DNA of 64,000 nucleotides from Pseudonocardia acidicola. Its GTDB lineage: Bacteria; Actinomycetota; Actinomycetes; Mycobacteriales; Pseudonocardiaceae. The notes under the pieces were generated by a model. That model was given only the letters and a program-made list of their open reading frames with translations, was not told where the DNA came from and did no database searches. The stretch covers positions 1-64,000 of the forward strand of contig NZ_JAAXLA010000002.1 in assembly GCF_012911935.1 (NCBI RefSeq), given 5' to 3'. Both the position numbers and the translations under genes were made by a program. Of the stretch, positions 42,246 through 52,157 are shown piece by piece (position 1 is the first letter of the stretch; every line of letters starts with the position of its first letter).

Positions 42246-42647
42246 ATGAACCTGAGCAGGCTGGACGACGAGGATTACCCGGCCGTCACGATGGGACAGG
42301 CTGCGGAACTGCTCGGCGTCCAGCCTGCATTCCTGCGCAGCCTGGACGCCGGCGGAGTGCTCAGCCCGCACCGCACCGCCGGCGGGCACCGGCGCTACTC
42401 CCGGCGCCAGCTGACCATCGCCGCCCGGCTGCGGACGCTGTTCGACGAGGGCCACACGCTGGTCTCCGCGCACCGGATCGTGCTGCTCGAGGACGAGTTG
42501 GCCGGGGCCGGACGCGAGCTGAAGGAGACGCGCAGCGATCTCGACGAGCGCACCGACGAGCTGGCACAGGCCCGCAGCGACCTGCGCGACGCGCGCGCCC
42601 ACATCACGGACCTGACCCGCAAGCTCGACGACCGCACGGACGGCTAG
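42246..42647 (+). CDS. MerR-family regulator with C-terminal coiled coil
   Basis: 133 residues. A MerR winged helix (about 12-80) has VTMGQAAELLGVQPAFLRSLD and TAGGHRRYSRRQLTIAARLRTL. From about 85 the sequence becomes a long coiled coil (ELAGAGRELKETRSDLDERT). There are no Cys for metal sensing. It resembles HspR-like/MerR genes that follow hsp20 in actinobacteria, so it likely controls the small heat-shock gene. GGAGACGG precedes the ATG. Confidence 0.88.
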   Translation: MNLSRLDDEDYPAVTMGQAAELLGVQPAFLRSLDAGGVLSPHRTAGGHRRYSRRQLTIAARLRTLFDEGHTLVSAHRIVLLEDELAGAGRELKETRSDLDERTDELAQARSDLRDARAHITDLTRKLDDRTDG

Positions 42648-42692
42648 CTCGCCCTCGGGCGCGGGGCGCCCGGCGAGGAGGGCGGCGGGGCC

Positions 42693-42754
42693 CCGAGAAG
42701 GACGACTCGCCCTACGGAAAACGCCGACTCTCGCTCCCGAGAAGGGCGACTCGC
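42693..42754. repeat. Intergenic repeat, GCGAGTCG family
   Basis: CCGAGAAGGACGACTCGC (42693-42710) recurs with one difference at 42737-42754. The GCGAGTCG core also appears in the hairpin at 52073-52119 and the repeat at 60742-60785. Confidence 0.55.
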
Positions 42755-42758
42755 GGGG

Positions 42759-43742
<984 letters not shown>

Positions 43743-43853
43743 TCACCCTACCTCCCGATGCAGCGGACCCCCGGGCCCAGAGCGCGTACGCCAGGGGGAC
43801 CGGGGGTCCGGGAACGACCGGCAACCGCCGGCGGGCCGGCGGGTCGGTGTCGA

Positions 43854-44222
43854 TCAGTTGAACGAGTCGCCGCAGGCGCAGGAGCCACCGGCGTTCGGGT
43901 TGTCGATCGTGAAGCCCTGCTTCTCGATCGTGTCCACGAAGTCGATGACGGCACCCTGCAGGTAGGGAGCGCTCATCCGGTCGACCCCGACCTTGAGACC
44001 GTGGAACTCGCGGAACAGGTCGCCGTCCAGCGACCTGTCGTCGAAGAACAGCTGGTAGCGCAGGCCGGCACAGCCGCCCGGCTGCACCGCGATGCGCAGG
44101 TGCATGTCGTCGCGGCCTTCCTGGTCCAGCAGCGCACGGGCCTTGATCGCGGCAGCGTCGGTCAGCTCGACGCCGTGCGTCTCGGTGGCCGCGTCGCTCT
44201 GGACGGTGTTCTCGACGGTCAT
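43854..44222 (-). CDS. HesB/IscA-type Fe-S cluster insertion protein (ErpA-like)
   Basis: 122-residue A-type carrier that hands Fe-S clusters to target enzymes. The three cluster Cys are in QPGGCAGLRYQ and the CACG motif of NAGGSCACGDSF near the C-terminus, exact spacing for the family. GGGAGAG precedes ATG 44222. The mycobacterial counterpart is Rv2204c. LipA downstream is a radical-SAM Fe-S enzyme needing such clusters, though it is 20 kb away. Confidence 0.93.
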   Translation of the reverse strand: MTVENTVQSDAATETHGVELTDAAAIKARALLDQEGRDDMHLRIAVQPGGCAGLRYQLFFDDRSLDGDLFREFHGLKVGVDRMSAPYLQGAVIDFVDTIEKQGFTIDNPNAGGSCACGDSFN

Positions 44223-44417
44223 GACTCTCCCAACAACGCGCGGGGCAATGCTGTTCCTTGTGCCGTGGATCCGTTCCCGGCGCCCCGGTCGTTCCCGGCG
44301 CTGCCCGCAGTTCCACGTGCCGACCCCATAGTAGGCCTTCTCCACGACACCGCTGCCGGCGTCGGCGAGCCCGCCCGGAGCACCGGGGTGATCCGCACCA
44401 CCCCCCGGGTGATCCGG

Positions 44418-45560
44418 TCAGCGGCTCCAGCGGGCGGCGACCCGCTCGGCGAGCGCGGCCAGTGTGCCCGCCGGGTCGGCCATCGAGGCCTCGACGCCGC
44501 CCACCTCGTCCGACACCGAATACGCCGCGTCCACCCCGACCGAGGCGGCCTCCCGCCGGCCCACCGACACCTGGCCGGCCAGCACCAGGCACGGGACCCC
44601 ACGGTCGGCTGCGGCCCGGGCCACCGCGGTGATCAGCTTCCCGCGCAGCGACTGCCAGTCGAAGCTGCCCTCGCCGGTGACGGCGAGTCCCGAGGACGCC
44701 GCCACCCCGTCCAGCGCGGCGTCCAGCCCCACCAGGTCCCGGACCAGCCCGGCCCCGGACACCCGGCGCGCGCCGCAGGCCAGCAGCGCCGCCCCGAGTC
44801 CACCGGCCGCCCCGGCGCCGGGTTCGTCGCGCACGTCCCTGCCCTCGGAACCGCCCAGTGCCGTGGCCAGCACGTCGGCGAACACGGCGAGCGCGGCGTC
44901 GAGCACGGCCACCGCGGCGTCGTCGGCGCCCTTCTGCGGCCCGAACACCGCGGCGGCGCCGTGCCGGCCGAGCAACGGGTTGTCCACGTCGGCGGCGGCC
45001 ACCAGCCGCACCCCGTTCAGCTTCGGCCGGCCGTCCAGCCGGGCACACCGGGCCAGCACCGCCCCGCCGTCCGGGACCGGCGCACCGGTGGCGTCGACCG
45101 GCTCGGCCCCGAGGGCGGCCAGCATGCCGGCGCCGCCGTCGGTGGTCGCCGACCCGCCGAGGCCGACGACGATCTCGGTCGCCCCGGCGTCGCGGGCCGC
45201 GGCGATCAGCTCACCGACCCCGCGGCTGGTGACCCGGCCGGCGGTGTCGGGCGTGCGCAGCTCCTGCGGCACCAGGTGCAGCCCGCACGCGGCCGCCGAC
45301 TCCAGGTACGCGGTGCCCCCGACCTGCAGCCATTCGGCCGCCACGGGGGCGCTGAACGGGCCGGTGACGGTCCGCTCGTGCCGGGTCCCGCCCAGAGCGG
45401 TGTGCAGTACATCGACGAAGCCGGTGCCGCCGTCGGCCAGCGGGAGCAGCCGAAGATCGTCATCGGGCGCCGCGCGGCGCCACCCGTCGGCGATGGCGGC
45501 GGCCGCCGCCGTCGCGCTCAGCGTTCCGCCGAAGGAATCCGGAGCGACCACCACCCGCAC
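44418..45560 (-). CDS. Glycerate kinase (GlxK/GarK family)
   Basis: 380-residue glycerate 2- or 3-kinase. It starts VRVVVAPDSFGGTLSA, continues LLPLADGGTGFVDVL, LGGSATTDGGAGMLAALG and GAAGGLGAALLACGARRVSG, and contains AVTGEGSFDWQSLRGK. All of these are strong signatures. Normal family members have APDSFKGSL; Lys is replaced by Gly in the first loop here, as seen in some actinobacterial members. Its GTG at 45560 is divergent from the DUF3043 gene, 33 bp away. Confidence 0.9.
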   Translation of the reverse strand: MRVVVAPDSFGGTLSATAAAAAIADGWRRAAPDDDLRLLPLADGGTGFVDVLHTALGGTRHERTVTGPFSAPVAAEWLQVGGTAYLESAAACGLHLVPQELRTPDTAGRVTSRGVGELIAAARDAGATEIVVGLGGSATTDGGAGMLAALGAEPVDATGAPVPDGGAVLARCARLDGRPKLNGVRLVAAADVDNPLLGRHGAAAVFGPQKGADDAAVAVLDAALAVFADVLATALGGSEGRDVRDEPGAGAAGGLGAALLACGARRVSGAGLVRDLVGLDAALDGVAASSGLAVTGEGSFDWQSLRGKLITAVARAAADRGVPCLVLAGQVSVGRREAASVGVDAAYSVSDEVGGVEASMADPAGTLAALAERVAARWSR

Positions 45561-45593
45561 GCGTCGCAGGCTACCGCCCGTAGGCTGGGGTTT

Positions 45594-46244
45594 GTGAGGT
45601 TCCTGCGCCGCTCCGACCAGACCGCCGACACCGGCGCCGAAGGGTCCGCTCCGGAGCAGAACTCCGGGCAGGACACCGGACCGGCCGTCAACGGCACCCG
45701 CACGCAGGGCAAGGGCCGCCCGACGCCCAGGCGCCGCGACGCCGAGAACAAGCGCCGCGGCCCGGCCCCGGCCCCGCCGCGGACCCAGCGCGAGGCGGCC
45801 CGCCTCGCCCGAGCCAACCGCCCCAGCCGGGACGAGCGCCGGCAGCAGGCCGCCGAGCGCCGGCAGCGGATGGCCGCAGGCGACGACAAGGTGCTCCTGC
45901 CGCGCGACCGCGGTCCGGTCAAGGCCTACATCCGCGACATCGTGGACTCCCGGCCGCACCTCATGGGCCTGTTCATGCCGCTCGCCGGTGTGGTGGTGCT
46001 CTCGGTGCTGCTGCCGATCCCGGCCGTACAGCAGTACCTGAGCCTGTTCAGCCTGGTCGCACTGCTCGCGATGATCGTGGACGGCGTGTTCCTCGGCACG
46101 CAGGTCACCCGCAAGGCCCGGGCGAAGTTCCCGAACGAGCAGATCAGCGGCCTGAGCACCGGGTGGTACGCGTTCACCCGGGCCAGCCAGCTGCGCAAGC
46201 TACGGATCCCCAAGCCGCGGGTCGAGCGCGGCGCGAACGTCTAG
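45594..46244 (+). CDS. DUF3043 membrane protein
   Basis: 216 residues. A charged, low-complexity N-terminal half (many Arg/Glu/Gln) leads to the conserved GPVKAYIRDIVDSRPHLMGLF, two hydrophobic segments (LAGVVVLSVLLPIP and LFSLVALLAMIVDGVF) and the C-terminal TRKARAKFPNEQISGLSTGWYAF. This is the DUF3043 pattern (Rv2206-like). Function unknown; conserved next to cobalamin genes in many actinobacteria. GTG start. Confidence 0.92.
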   Translation: MRFLRRSDQTADTGAEGSAPEQNSGQDTGPAVNGTRTQGKGRPTPRRRDAENKRRGPAPAPPRTQREAARLARANRPSRDERRQQAAERRQRMAAGDDKVLLPRDRGPVKAYIRDIVDSRPHLMGLFMPLAGVVVLSVLLPIPAVQQYLSLFSLVALLAMIVDGVFLGTQVTRKARAKFPNEQISGLSTGWYAFTRASQLRKLRIPKPRVERGANV

Positions 46245-46272
46245 CCCCTCCGTCCGCAGTCCCGGAGGGGCT
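46243..46272. terminator. Hairpin terminator after DUF3043 gene
   Basis: AGCCCCTCCG (46243-46252) pairs with CGGAGGGGCT (46263-46272), loop 10 nt, overlapping the TAG stop of DUF3043 and facing the convergent gene at 46292. Confidence 0.7.
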
Positions 46273-46291
46273 TGATCAACGCGGTCTGGGG

Positions 46292-46591
46292 TCAGCAGAC
46301 CACGGTCTTGTCGTAGTGCCCGAAGTGGTGCTCGGTGTGCGTGAAGCTCTGGCCGGGAGCCGGCGTGTGGCAGGCGCTGTGCTGCCAGGAGACGCTGCCC
46401 AGGACCTCGACGCGCATGGTCTTGCCGCAGTTGTTCGTCACGGTCTCCCACCAGCCCCCACCGAACCTGTCGTCGGAGCCCCCGGTGCGCCCGATGCAGG
46501 CGGGGGCGGTGCCGCCCACCGAGGCCGGGGCGGCAGCCGTCGCCGGGGCGGCGAGGGCCGGGCCGGCCGCCACCGGCGGCGACAGGGCCAC
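46292..46591 (-). CDS. Putative small secreted Cys-containing protein
   Basis: The C-terminal 70 residues look like a real folded domain: PACIGRTGGSDDRFGGGWW, ETVTNNCGKTMRVEVLGSV and a Cys/His-rich end HFGHYDKTVVC, with four Cys that could form two disulfides. The N-terminal part is Ala/Pro-rich and may be a signal peptide. The start is uncertain; GTG 46591 gives 99 residues but has no ribosome site. I do not recognise the family. It overlaps the upstream region of a relic on the other strand. Confidence 0.5.
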   Translation of the reverse strand: MALSPPVAAGPALAAPATAAAPASVGGTAPACIGRTGGSDDRFGGGWWETVTNNCGKTMRVEVLGSVSWQHSACHTPAPGQSFTHTEHHFGHYDKTVVC

Positions 46592-46607
46592 CGGGAAGAT
46601 CAGGTCG

Positions 46608-46973
46608 ATGTGGGACGTCCCGGCTGCTCCGTCGCCGCCCGTGCGCGTCGGCACGCTGGCAGCGGCGGTGGCACTGTCGGCGGTAGCCCTGGCCGGCCAG
46701 GCGTTCGCCGCGCCGGGGTCGCCCCGATCGGTGCCGGTTCTCCCGACCATCACGATGTCTGGTGCGTCCAGGCCGCCATCAACCAGTGGGCGAGCCGGAC
46801 GGTGCTGGCGGAAGGCGGCAATGCCGGCCCCACACCCGTGACCGGGTGAAGCGGTTCCGAGCCGGCACGGATCGACGCAGGCCGGAATCGTCGGCCAGAA
46901 GACCGGCGACGACATCTGGATCTTCGACGACAGGTCGAGCTACTGCTACGGCTTCGTCCCGGCCAACAGCTGA
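46608..46973 (+). pseudogene. Relic of a secreted peptidoglycan-binding-like protein
   Basis: Frame one from ATG 46608 gives MWDVPAAPSPPVRVGTLAAA and a signal peptide ending AGQAFA. A second frame continues HHDVWCVQAAINQWASRTVL, like the VWCVQ start of PG-binding domains, and ends at a stop near 46850. A third frame reads GIVGQKTGDDIWIFDDRSSY, then CYGFVPANS and TGA 46971. Two frameshifts have broken one coherent secreted protein. Confidence 0.6.
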
Positions 46974-47060
46974 ACAGCAGCTCCGATCGGATCGCAGCGA
47001 CGTGTCGAGACGCGCTGTGTCGGGCGCAGTACCCGGTACGGCGCGTCTCGAGGTTCGGGC

Positions 47061-47258
47061 TCAGCCCTCCTGCAGGCTCATCGGGCCGTACACCTCGTCG
47101 TCGCCGTCGAGCAGCACCACGGCGTCGACGCCGTCGATCCGCAGCTCCTCCCAGGCATCGCCGAACCACTGCTCGGCCTGGCCCTGGTCGTCGAAGGTCT
47201 CGTCGGGGCCGTCGACGGGTTCACCCGCCGCGTCCAGGTACCGCCACCGGAATGCCAC
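47061..47258 (-). CDS. Conserved small acidic protein
   Basis: 65 residues starting MAFRWRYLDAAGEPVDGPDE and containing AEQWFGDAWEELRIDGVDAV and VLLDGDDEVYGPMSL. It is strongly acidic and appears to be a compact beta protein widespread in actinobacteria beside cobU, as I remember. Function unknown. It is divergent from cobU with a gap of only 14 bp, so the two share a promoter region. Confidence 0.8.
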   Translation of the reverse strand: MAFRWRYLDAAGEPVDGPDETFDDQGQAEQWFGDAWEELRIDGVDAVVLLDGDDEVYGPMSLQEG

Positions 47259-47272
47259 GGCGAGAGGCTAGC

Positions 47273-47824
47273 GTGACGGGAGTGATCGCCGCCCGTCGCA
47301 CGCTCGTGCTGGGTGGGGCCCGGTCCGGCAAGTCCGCGTACGCCGAGGACCTGCTGTCCGCCGACGCCCCTGTCCGCTACGCCGCCACCGCCCGGCGCCG
47401 CGACGACGACGGGGAGTGGACCGGCCGGATCGCGGCGCACCGGGCGCGTCGCCCACCGGCGTGGGTGACCGTCGAGGAGCCCGATCTCGTCACGCTGCTG
47501 GCCGGCACCGGCCCGGGCGACGCCCCGTTGCTGGTCGACGACCTCGTCACCTGGCTGACCGCGGTGCTCGACGACGCCGGTGCCTGGGGGTGCCCCGAGG
47601 TGCCGCCCGCGGTCGGCGCCCAGGTGTCCGCACTGGTCGACGCGGTCGCCGGCTGCACCGGGCGGGTGGTGCTGGTCTCGGCGGAGGTCGGGCTCGGGGT
47701 GATCCCGGCGACCCGCGCCGGACGGCTGTTCCGTGACGAGCTGGGCCTGGTCAACGCCGCGCTGGCCCGGGTGTGCGACGAGGTGCTGCTGCTCGTGGCC
47801 GGCCTGCCGGTGCGGCTGAAGTAG
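47273..47824 (+). CDS. cobU: Adenosylcobinamide kinase/guanylyltransferase
   Basis: 183-residue bifunctional CobU, which phosphorylates adenosylcobinamide and transfers GMP to it. It has the P-loop TLVLGGARSGKSAYAE, the ATARRRDDDGEWTGRIAAHRARRP segment with the GMP-accepting His, and VSAEVGLGVIPATRAGRLFRDELG. GTG start at 47273. First gene of cobU-cobT-cobS, the nucleotide-loop assembly pathway of cobalamin. No cobalamin riboswitch fits in the 14-bp gap upstream. Confidence 0.93.
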   Translation: MTGVIAARRTLVLGGARSGKSAYAEDLLSADAPVRYAATARRRDDDGEWTGRIAAHRARRPPAWVTVEEPDLVTLLAGTGPGDAPLLVDDLVTWLTAVLDDAGAWGCPEVPPAVGAQVSALVDAVAGCTGRVVLVSAEVGLGVIPATRAGRLFRDELGLVNAALARVCDEVLLLVAGLPVRLK

Positions 47825-47844
47825 CGGCGCGATAGGAAGGCGTC

Positions 47845-48918
47845 GTGGACGCCCCAGCCCTCCCCGCCGTCACCGCCCCCGACGCCGAGTCCCGGCGGGC
47901 CGCCGTCGCCCGGCACGCCGAGCTCGCGGTCCCGACCGGCGGCCTCGGCCTGCTCGCCGAGCTCGGCTGCTGGCTGGCCGCGTGCCAGGGCATCTGCCCG
48001 CCGCGGCCACCGGCCCGGCCGCGGGTCGTGGTGATCGCCGCTGACCACGGCATCGCCGAGGCCGGTGTGTCCGCCTACCCGCCCGGGGTGACGGCCCGGC
48101 AGGTCGCCGCGGCCCGCGAACAGACCCTGCCCGCGTCGGTGCTCGCCCCGGTGGCCGGCGCGTCGGTGCGGGTCGTCGACGTCGGCCTCGACCACGGCTC
48201 GGACAACACGGCGGACGGCACCGCCGCGGCCGCCCGCTACCGCGTGCGCAGCGGCTCCGGGTGGATCGATCGCGCCGACGCGCTCACCGGGGACGAGACG
48301 ACCGCCGCGTTCGCCATCGGGCGCACGCTGGCCGACGAGGAGGTCGACGCGGGCGCCGACCTGCTCGTCCCGGCCTCCCTCGGCGTCGGGGCCACCACCC
48401 CGGCGTCGGTCCTGGTGGCGGCGCTGACCGGGACCGAGCCGGTCGCCGTGGTCGGCCGGGGCAGCGGCATCGACGACGACACCTGGATGCGCAAGGCCGC
48501 CGCGATCCGCGACGGGCTGCGCCGCGCGCGCCCGTTCACCCGCGACCCGCTGGCGCTGCTCCGGGTGGCCGGCGGCGCCGACCTCGCCGTGCTCACCGGA
48601 TTCCTGGTGCAGGCCGCGCTGCGCAAGACCCCGGTCCTCCTCGACGGGCTCGTCGCCGGCGCCGCGGCGCTCGTCGCCGAGGAGCTGGCGCCCGGTGCGC
48701 GGGAATGGTGGCTGGCCGCGCAACGCTCCCCCGAGCCGGCGATGGCGCTCGTGCTCGACCAGCTGCAGCTGACCCCGCTGCTCGACCTGCAGGTCCGCCT
48801 CGGTGACGGCAGCGGCGCGCTGGCCGTGGTGCCGCTGCTGCAGATGTCGGCCCGGTTGCTCGCCGAGACCGCGACCGCCGCGGACACTGGGATCGCCCCG
48901 GCGAAGCCCGGGGCCTGA
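47845..48918 (+). CDS. cobT: Nicotinate-nucleotide:dimethylbenzimidazole phosphoribosyltransferase
   Basis: 357-residue CobT that makes alpha-ribazole phosphate from DMB and nicotinate mononucleotide. Family marks are VVVIAADHGIAEAGVSAYPPG near residue 60, VVDVGLDHGSDN, LVPASLGVGATTPAS, DLAVLTGFLVQAALRKTPVLLDG and a late Asp/Glu-rich catalytic helix. It follows cobU by 20 nt and cobS starts 1 nt after its stop, so all three are co-expressed. Confidence 0.95.
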   Translation: MDAPALPAVTAPDAESRRAAVARHAELAVPTGGLGLLAELGCWLAACQGICPPRPPARPRVVVIAADHGIAEAGVSAYPPGVTARQVAAAREQTLPASVLAPVAGASVRVVDVGLDHGSDNTADGTAAAARYRVRSGSGWIDRADALTGDETTAAFAIGRTLADEEVDAGADLLVPASLGVGATTPASVLVAALTGTEPVAVVGRGSGIDDDTWMRKAAAIRDGLRRARPFTRDPLALLRVAGGADLAVLTGFLVQAALRKTPVLLDGLVAGAAALVAEELAPGAREWWLAAQRSPEPAMALVLDQLQLTPLLDLQVRLGDGSGALAVVPLLQMSARLLAETATAADTGIAPAKPGA

Positions 48919-48919
48919 G

Positions 48920-49687
48920 GTGCGGGGTCTGGCGCTGGCCGTCAGCTGGCTGACCGTGCTGCCGGTCCGCGCCGGACCCGCCGACGGCGCCGCGCTGGAC
49001 CCCCGGGTGGCCGCGGCGGCGATCCGGTGGGCGCCGCTGGTCGGCGCGCTGCTCGGCGCCGCGGCCGCGGCGGTGCTGCTCGGGCTGACCGCGCTGGGTG
49101 TGCCGGCCCTGGCCGGGGGCCTGCTCACGATCGGGTTTCTGGCCCTGGCCACCCGCGGCATGCACCTCGACGGGCTGGCCGACACCGCCGATGGGCTGGG
49201 CTGCTACGGCCCGCCGGAGCGGGCACTGGCGGTCATGCGCGACGGTGGCGCCGGCCCGTTCGCGGTCGTCACACTGCTGGTGACGCTCGGCGCGCAGGCC
49301 GCGGCGCTCGCGGCATTGGCCACCCGGCCCGCCGCCGGTCTGGTCGCCACGACCGTGCTCGCCACCGCGGCCGGCCGGGCCGGGTTCGGCTGGTGCGCGC
49401 GGCGCGGGGTACCGGCCGCGCGCCCGGGCGGGCTGGGCTCGACGGTGGCCGGTTCCCAGCCGTGCTGGGTCGCGCCACTGTGGTGGGCGGCCCTGGCCGG
49501 TGCCGCGGTCCTCACGGTGCCGGGGCGGCCGTGGCAGGGGCCGCTCGCGGTGCTGCTGGCGGCCACCGTGGTCGTCGCGCTGTCGGCGCACACCCGCCGC
49601 CGGTTCGGCGGGGTGACCGGCGACGTGCTGGGCGCGGCCTCGGAACTGGGCGTGACCGTCGTGCTCGTCGCGCTCAGCGCGGGCTGA
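48920..49687 (+). CDS. cobS: Adenosylcobinamide-GDP ribazoletransferase (cobalamin synthase)
   Basis: 255-residue polytopic membrane enzyme that joins adenosylcobinamide-GDP and alpha-ribazole in the last step of cobalamin assembly. Key motifs are RGMHLDGLADTADGLGC (Asp-rich active site) and RRFGGVTGDVLGAASELG. Multiple hydrophobic helices fit the family. GTG start at 48920; the end is convergent with ilvE, 12 bp away. Confidence 0.94.
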   Translation: MRGLALAVSWLTVLPVRAGPADGAALDPRVAAAAIRWAPLVGALLGAAAAAVLLGLTALGVPALAGGLLTIGFLALATRGMHLDGLADTADGLGCYGPPERALAVMRDGGAGPFAVVTLLVTLGAQAAALAALATRPAAGLVATTVLATAAGRAGFGWCARRGVPAARPGGLGSTVAGSQPCWVAPLWWAALAGAAVLTVPGRPWQGPLAVLLAATVVVALSAHTRRRFGGVTGDVLGAASELGVTVVLVALSAG

Positions 49688-49699
49688 GCCCGAACGTCG

Positions 49700-50812
49700 T
49701 CAGGCGCCGGCCGGGGCCAGGGTGCGCATCCAGGAGTGTGTGTCCGGCGCGGTGCCGCGCTGGATCTCGGTGAGCAGGCTGCGCAGCCGGGTGGTGACCG
49801 GGCCGGGCTCACCGTCGGCCACGGTGACCTCGCCGTCGTTGTGCTTGACCCGCCCGACCGGGGTGATCACGGCGGCGGTGCCGCACGCGAAGACCTCGCT
49901 GATCCGCCCGTCCGCGGCGCCCTCCAGCCACTCCTGCGCCGCGATCTTGCGCTCGGTGACCTGGCAGCCCAGCTCCTTGGCCAGCACCAGCAGCGAGTCG
50001 CGGGTGATGCCGGGCAGGATCGAGCCGGACAGTTCCGGCGTGACGACCTCCACGTCGTCGCCGGAGCCAAAGACGTAGAACAGGTTCATCCCGCCCATCT
50101 CCTCGACCCACCTGCGCTCCGCGGCGTCGAGGTAGGCGACCTGGGCGCAGCCGTGCTCGGCGGCCTGGGCCTGCGGGAGCAGCGACGCTGCATAGTTCCC
50201 GCCGCACTTCGCCGCGCCGGTCCCGCCGATCGCGGCGCGGGTGTAGTCGGTGCACAGCCACACGTCGACCGGCTTGACCCCACCGGGGAAGTACGCCCCG
50301 GCCGGGGACGCGATCAGCGCGTAGAGGTACTCCGAGGCGGGACGCACGCCCAGCCCCACCTCAGTGGCGATCATGAAGGGCCGCAGGTACATCGACTCCT
50401 CGCCGCCGGCCGGCGGCATCCAGGCCCGGTCGACCTCGATCAGCTCGGAGAGCGAGGCGAGGAACAGGTCGTCGGGCAGCGGCGCCATGCCGAGCCGGAT
50501 GGCCGAGGAACGGAAGCGGGCCGCGTTGGCCTCCGGCCGGAACGAGGCGATGGAGCCGTCCGGCTGCTGGTAGGCCTTGAGCCCCTCGAAGATCTCCTGG
50601 CCGTAGTGCAGCACCATCGAGGCCGGGTCGAGGGTCAGCGGCCCGTAGGGCACGACCGCCGGGTCGTGCCAGCCCTCCCCCTGCGTCCAGCGGATGGTCA
50701 CCATGTGGTCGGTGAAGTACCGGCCGAAGCCCGGGGCGGCAACGATCTCCGCGCGCCGGGCCTCCGGCACCGGTGCGGGGTTGAGGGTCCGGGCGAAGTG
50801 CGGCGCGCTCAT
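49700..50812 (-). CDS. ilvE: Branched-chain amino-acid aminotransferase
   Basis: 370-residue PLP fold-type IV aminotransferase for the last step of Leu, Ile and Val synthesis and the first of their breakdown. The start [14 protein letters not shown] is typical; PLP-binding Lys202 is in [26 protein letters not shown] and [14 protein letters not shown] also match. Single gene, syntenic with Rv2210c. Transaminated branched keto acids would feed the acyl-CoA enzymes of this genome; that link is inference. Confidence 0.95.
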   Translation of the reverse strand: MSAPHFARTLNPAPVPEARRAEIVAAPGFGRYFTDHMVTIRWTQGEGWHDPAVVPYGPLTLDPASMVLHYGQEIFEGLKAYQQPDGSIASFRPEANAARFRSSAIRLGMAPLPDDLFLASLSELIEVDRAWMPPAGGEESMYLRPFMIATEVGLGVRPASEYLYALIASPAGAYFPGGVKPVDVWLCTDYTRAAIGGTGAAKCGGNYAASLLPQAQAAEHGCAQVAYLDAAERRWVEEMGGMNLFYVFGSGDDVEVVTPELSGSILPGITRDSLLVLAKELGCQVTERKIAAQEWLEGAADGRISEVFACGTAAVITPVGRVKHNDGEVTVADGEPGPVTTRLRSLLTEIQRGTAPDTHSWMRTLAPAGA

Positions 50813-50913
50813 AGCGCAGACGGTAACCCGTCCGGCAAGACCGATGGTCGCAAGTCCGACCTCCGGCGCGATTCTCGGCCGTCAGGTGGCGGACCTCACG
50901 GACGACGGCGAGG

Positions 50914-52026
50914 TCAGCGCACGTGCGAGGCCACGAACGGCGGCCGGACCACCGTGGCGTCGAGGCTGCGGCCGCGGACGTCGATGGTCACCGTGTCGTC
51001 CGGCCCGACGCCGGCCGCGGAGTCGATCAGCGCCAGCGCGATGCCGGTCTTGAGCGTCGGGGAGAACGTGCCCGACGTGGTCACACCGATCCTCTGCCCG
51101 TCGCGCAGCACGTCCATCCCGGGCCGGGGTACGCCGCGGCCGGTGGCGCGCAGCCCGCGCAGCCGCCGCACCGGGCCGGCCGCCTTCTCCGCGACCAGCG
51201 CGTCGCGGCCCCAGAACGCGGGCTTCGACCAGCCGACCGCCCAGCCGCTGCCCGCCTGCACCGGGCTGATCTCGGGCGAGAGGTCCTGGCCGTGCAGCGG
51301 GTAGCCCATCTCGGTGCGCAGGGTGTCGCGCGCACCCAGGCCGGCCGGGCGCCCGCCCAGCGCGGCCGCCCCGGTCAGCAGCGCGTCCCAGACCGCGGCC
51401 GCCTCCGCGGCGGGCACCAGCAGCTCGTAGCCGTGCTCGCCGGTGTACCCGGTCCGGCAGACGCGGATCCGGCCGGCGTCGGCGAAGGCCATGTAGTCCA
51501 GGTCGGCCAGGCTCGCCGAGCCCGCGATGCCGAGCACCGTACTCACCAGCTCGGCCGAGCGCGGGCCCTGCACGGCGAGGACGGCGATGTCGCGGTGCCG
51601 GTCGGTGATGGTGATCCCGGCCGGGGCGGCGGCGCGCAGCCGGTCGGCGACCTCGGCGGCGTTCGCCGCGTTGGGCACCGCGAGCACCTCGTCCGGGCCC
51701 ACCAGGTAGACGATCAGGTCGTCGACGACGCCGCCGGACTCGGTGCAGGCCAGCGTGTACTGCGCGTGCCCGGGCGAGATCTTCCCGAGGTCGGCGGTGA
51801 GGCACGAGTTGACGAACTCGGCGGCCCCCGGGCCGGTGATCGACAGCTTGCCGAGGTGGCTGACGTCGAAGATCCCGACGGTCTCGCGCACGGCGGTGTG
51901 CTCGGCGACCGTCCCGTCGGGGTAGGACAGCGGCATCGACCAGCCGCCGAACGCTCCCATGGTCGCGCCGAGCGCGACGTGCCGGTCGTGCAGCGGGCTG
52001 GCCAGCAGGTCCGCGGGTTCGCTCAC
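50914..52026 (-). CDS. gcvT: Aminomethyltransferase (glycine cleavage T protein)
   Basis: 370-residue folate-dependent Gcv[55 protein letters not shown] and [19 protein letters not shown] mark the family. It transfers the aminomethyl group from the lipoylated H protein to tetrahydrofolate, releasing ammonia. It uses lipoyl-H protein, made by the lipB-lipA pair found later in the window. GTG start at 52026. There is no glycine riboswitch upstream; the region there holds a repeat. Confidence 0.95.
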   Translation of the reverse strand: MSEPADLLASPLHDRHVALGATMGAFGGWSMPLSYPDGTVAEHTAVRETVGIFDVSHLGKLSITGPGAAEFVNSCLTADLGKISPGHAQYTLACTESGGVVDDLIVYLVGPDEVLAVPNAANAAEVADRLRAAAPAGITITDRHRDIAVLAVQGPRSAELVSTVLGIAGSASLADLDYMAFADAGRIRVCRTGYTGEHGYELLVPAAEAAAVWDALLTGAAALGGRPAGLGARDTLRTEMGYPLHGQDLSPEISPVQAGSGWAVGWSKPAFWGRDALVAEKAAGPVRRLRGLRATGRGVPRPGMDVLRDGQRIGVTTSGTFSPTLKTGIALALIDSAAGVGPDDTVTIDVRGRSLDATVVRPPFVASHVR

Positions 52027-52072
52027 GGCGGCACCGTACCCGCGTCGCCGAGAAGTGCCGACACACCAACCA

Positions 52073-52119
52073 GAACCTGCCGACTCGCGGGGAACCCCAT
52101 CCCGCGAGTCGGCAGGTTC
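52073..52119. repeat. Intergenic hairpin of the GCGAGTCGGC family
   Basis: GAACCTGCCGACTCGCGGG (52073-52091) is perfectly repeated inverted at 52101-52119 around a 9-nt loop; a further GCGAGTCGGC follows at 52127-52136. It probably serves as terminator of the permease gene that ends at 52158 and as a mobile or recurrent repeat family. Confidence 0.7.
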
Positions 52120-52157
52120 GGGTGTGCGAGTCGGCAGGATCGGGTGGGGCGGCCCGG

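Noticed and set aside
47259-47272. A cobalamin riboswitch before cobU
   Set aside because: The gap is only 14 bp, far too short for the aptamer.
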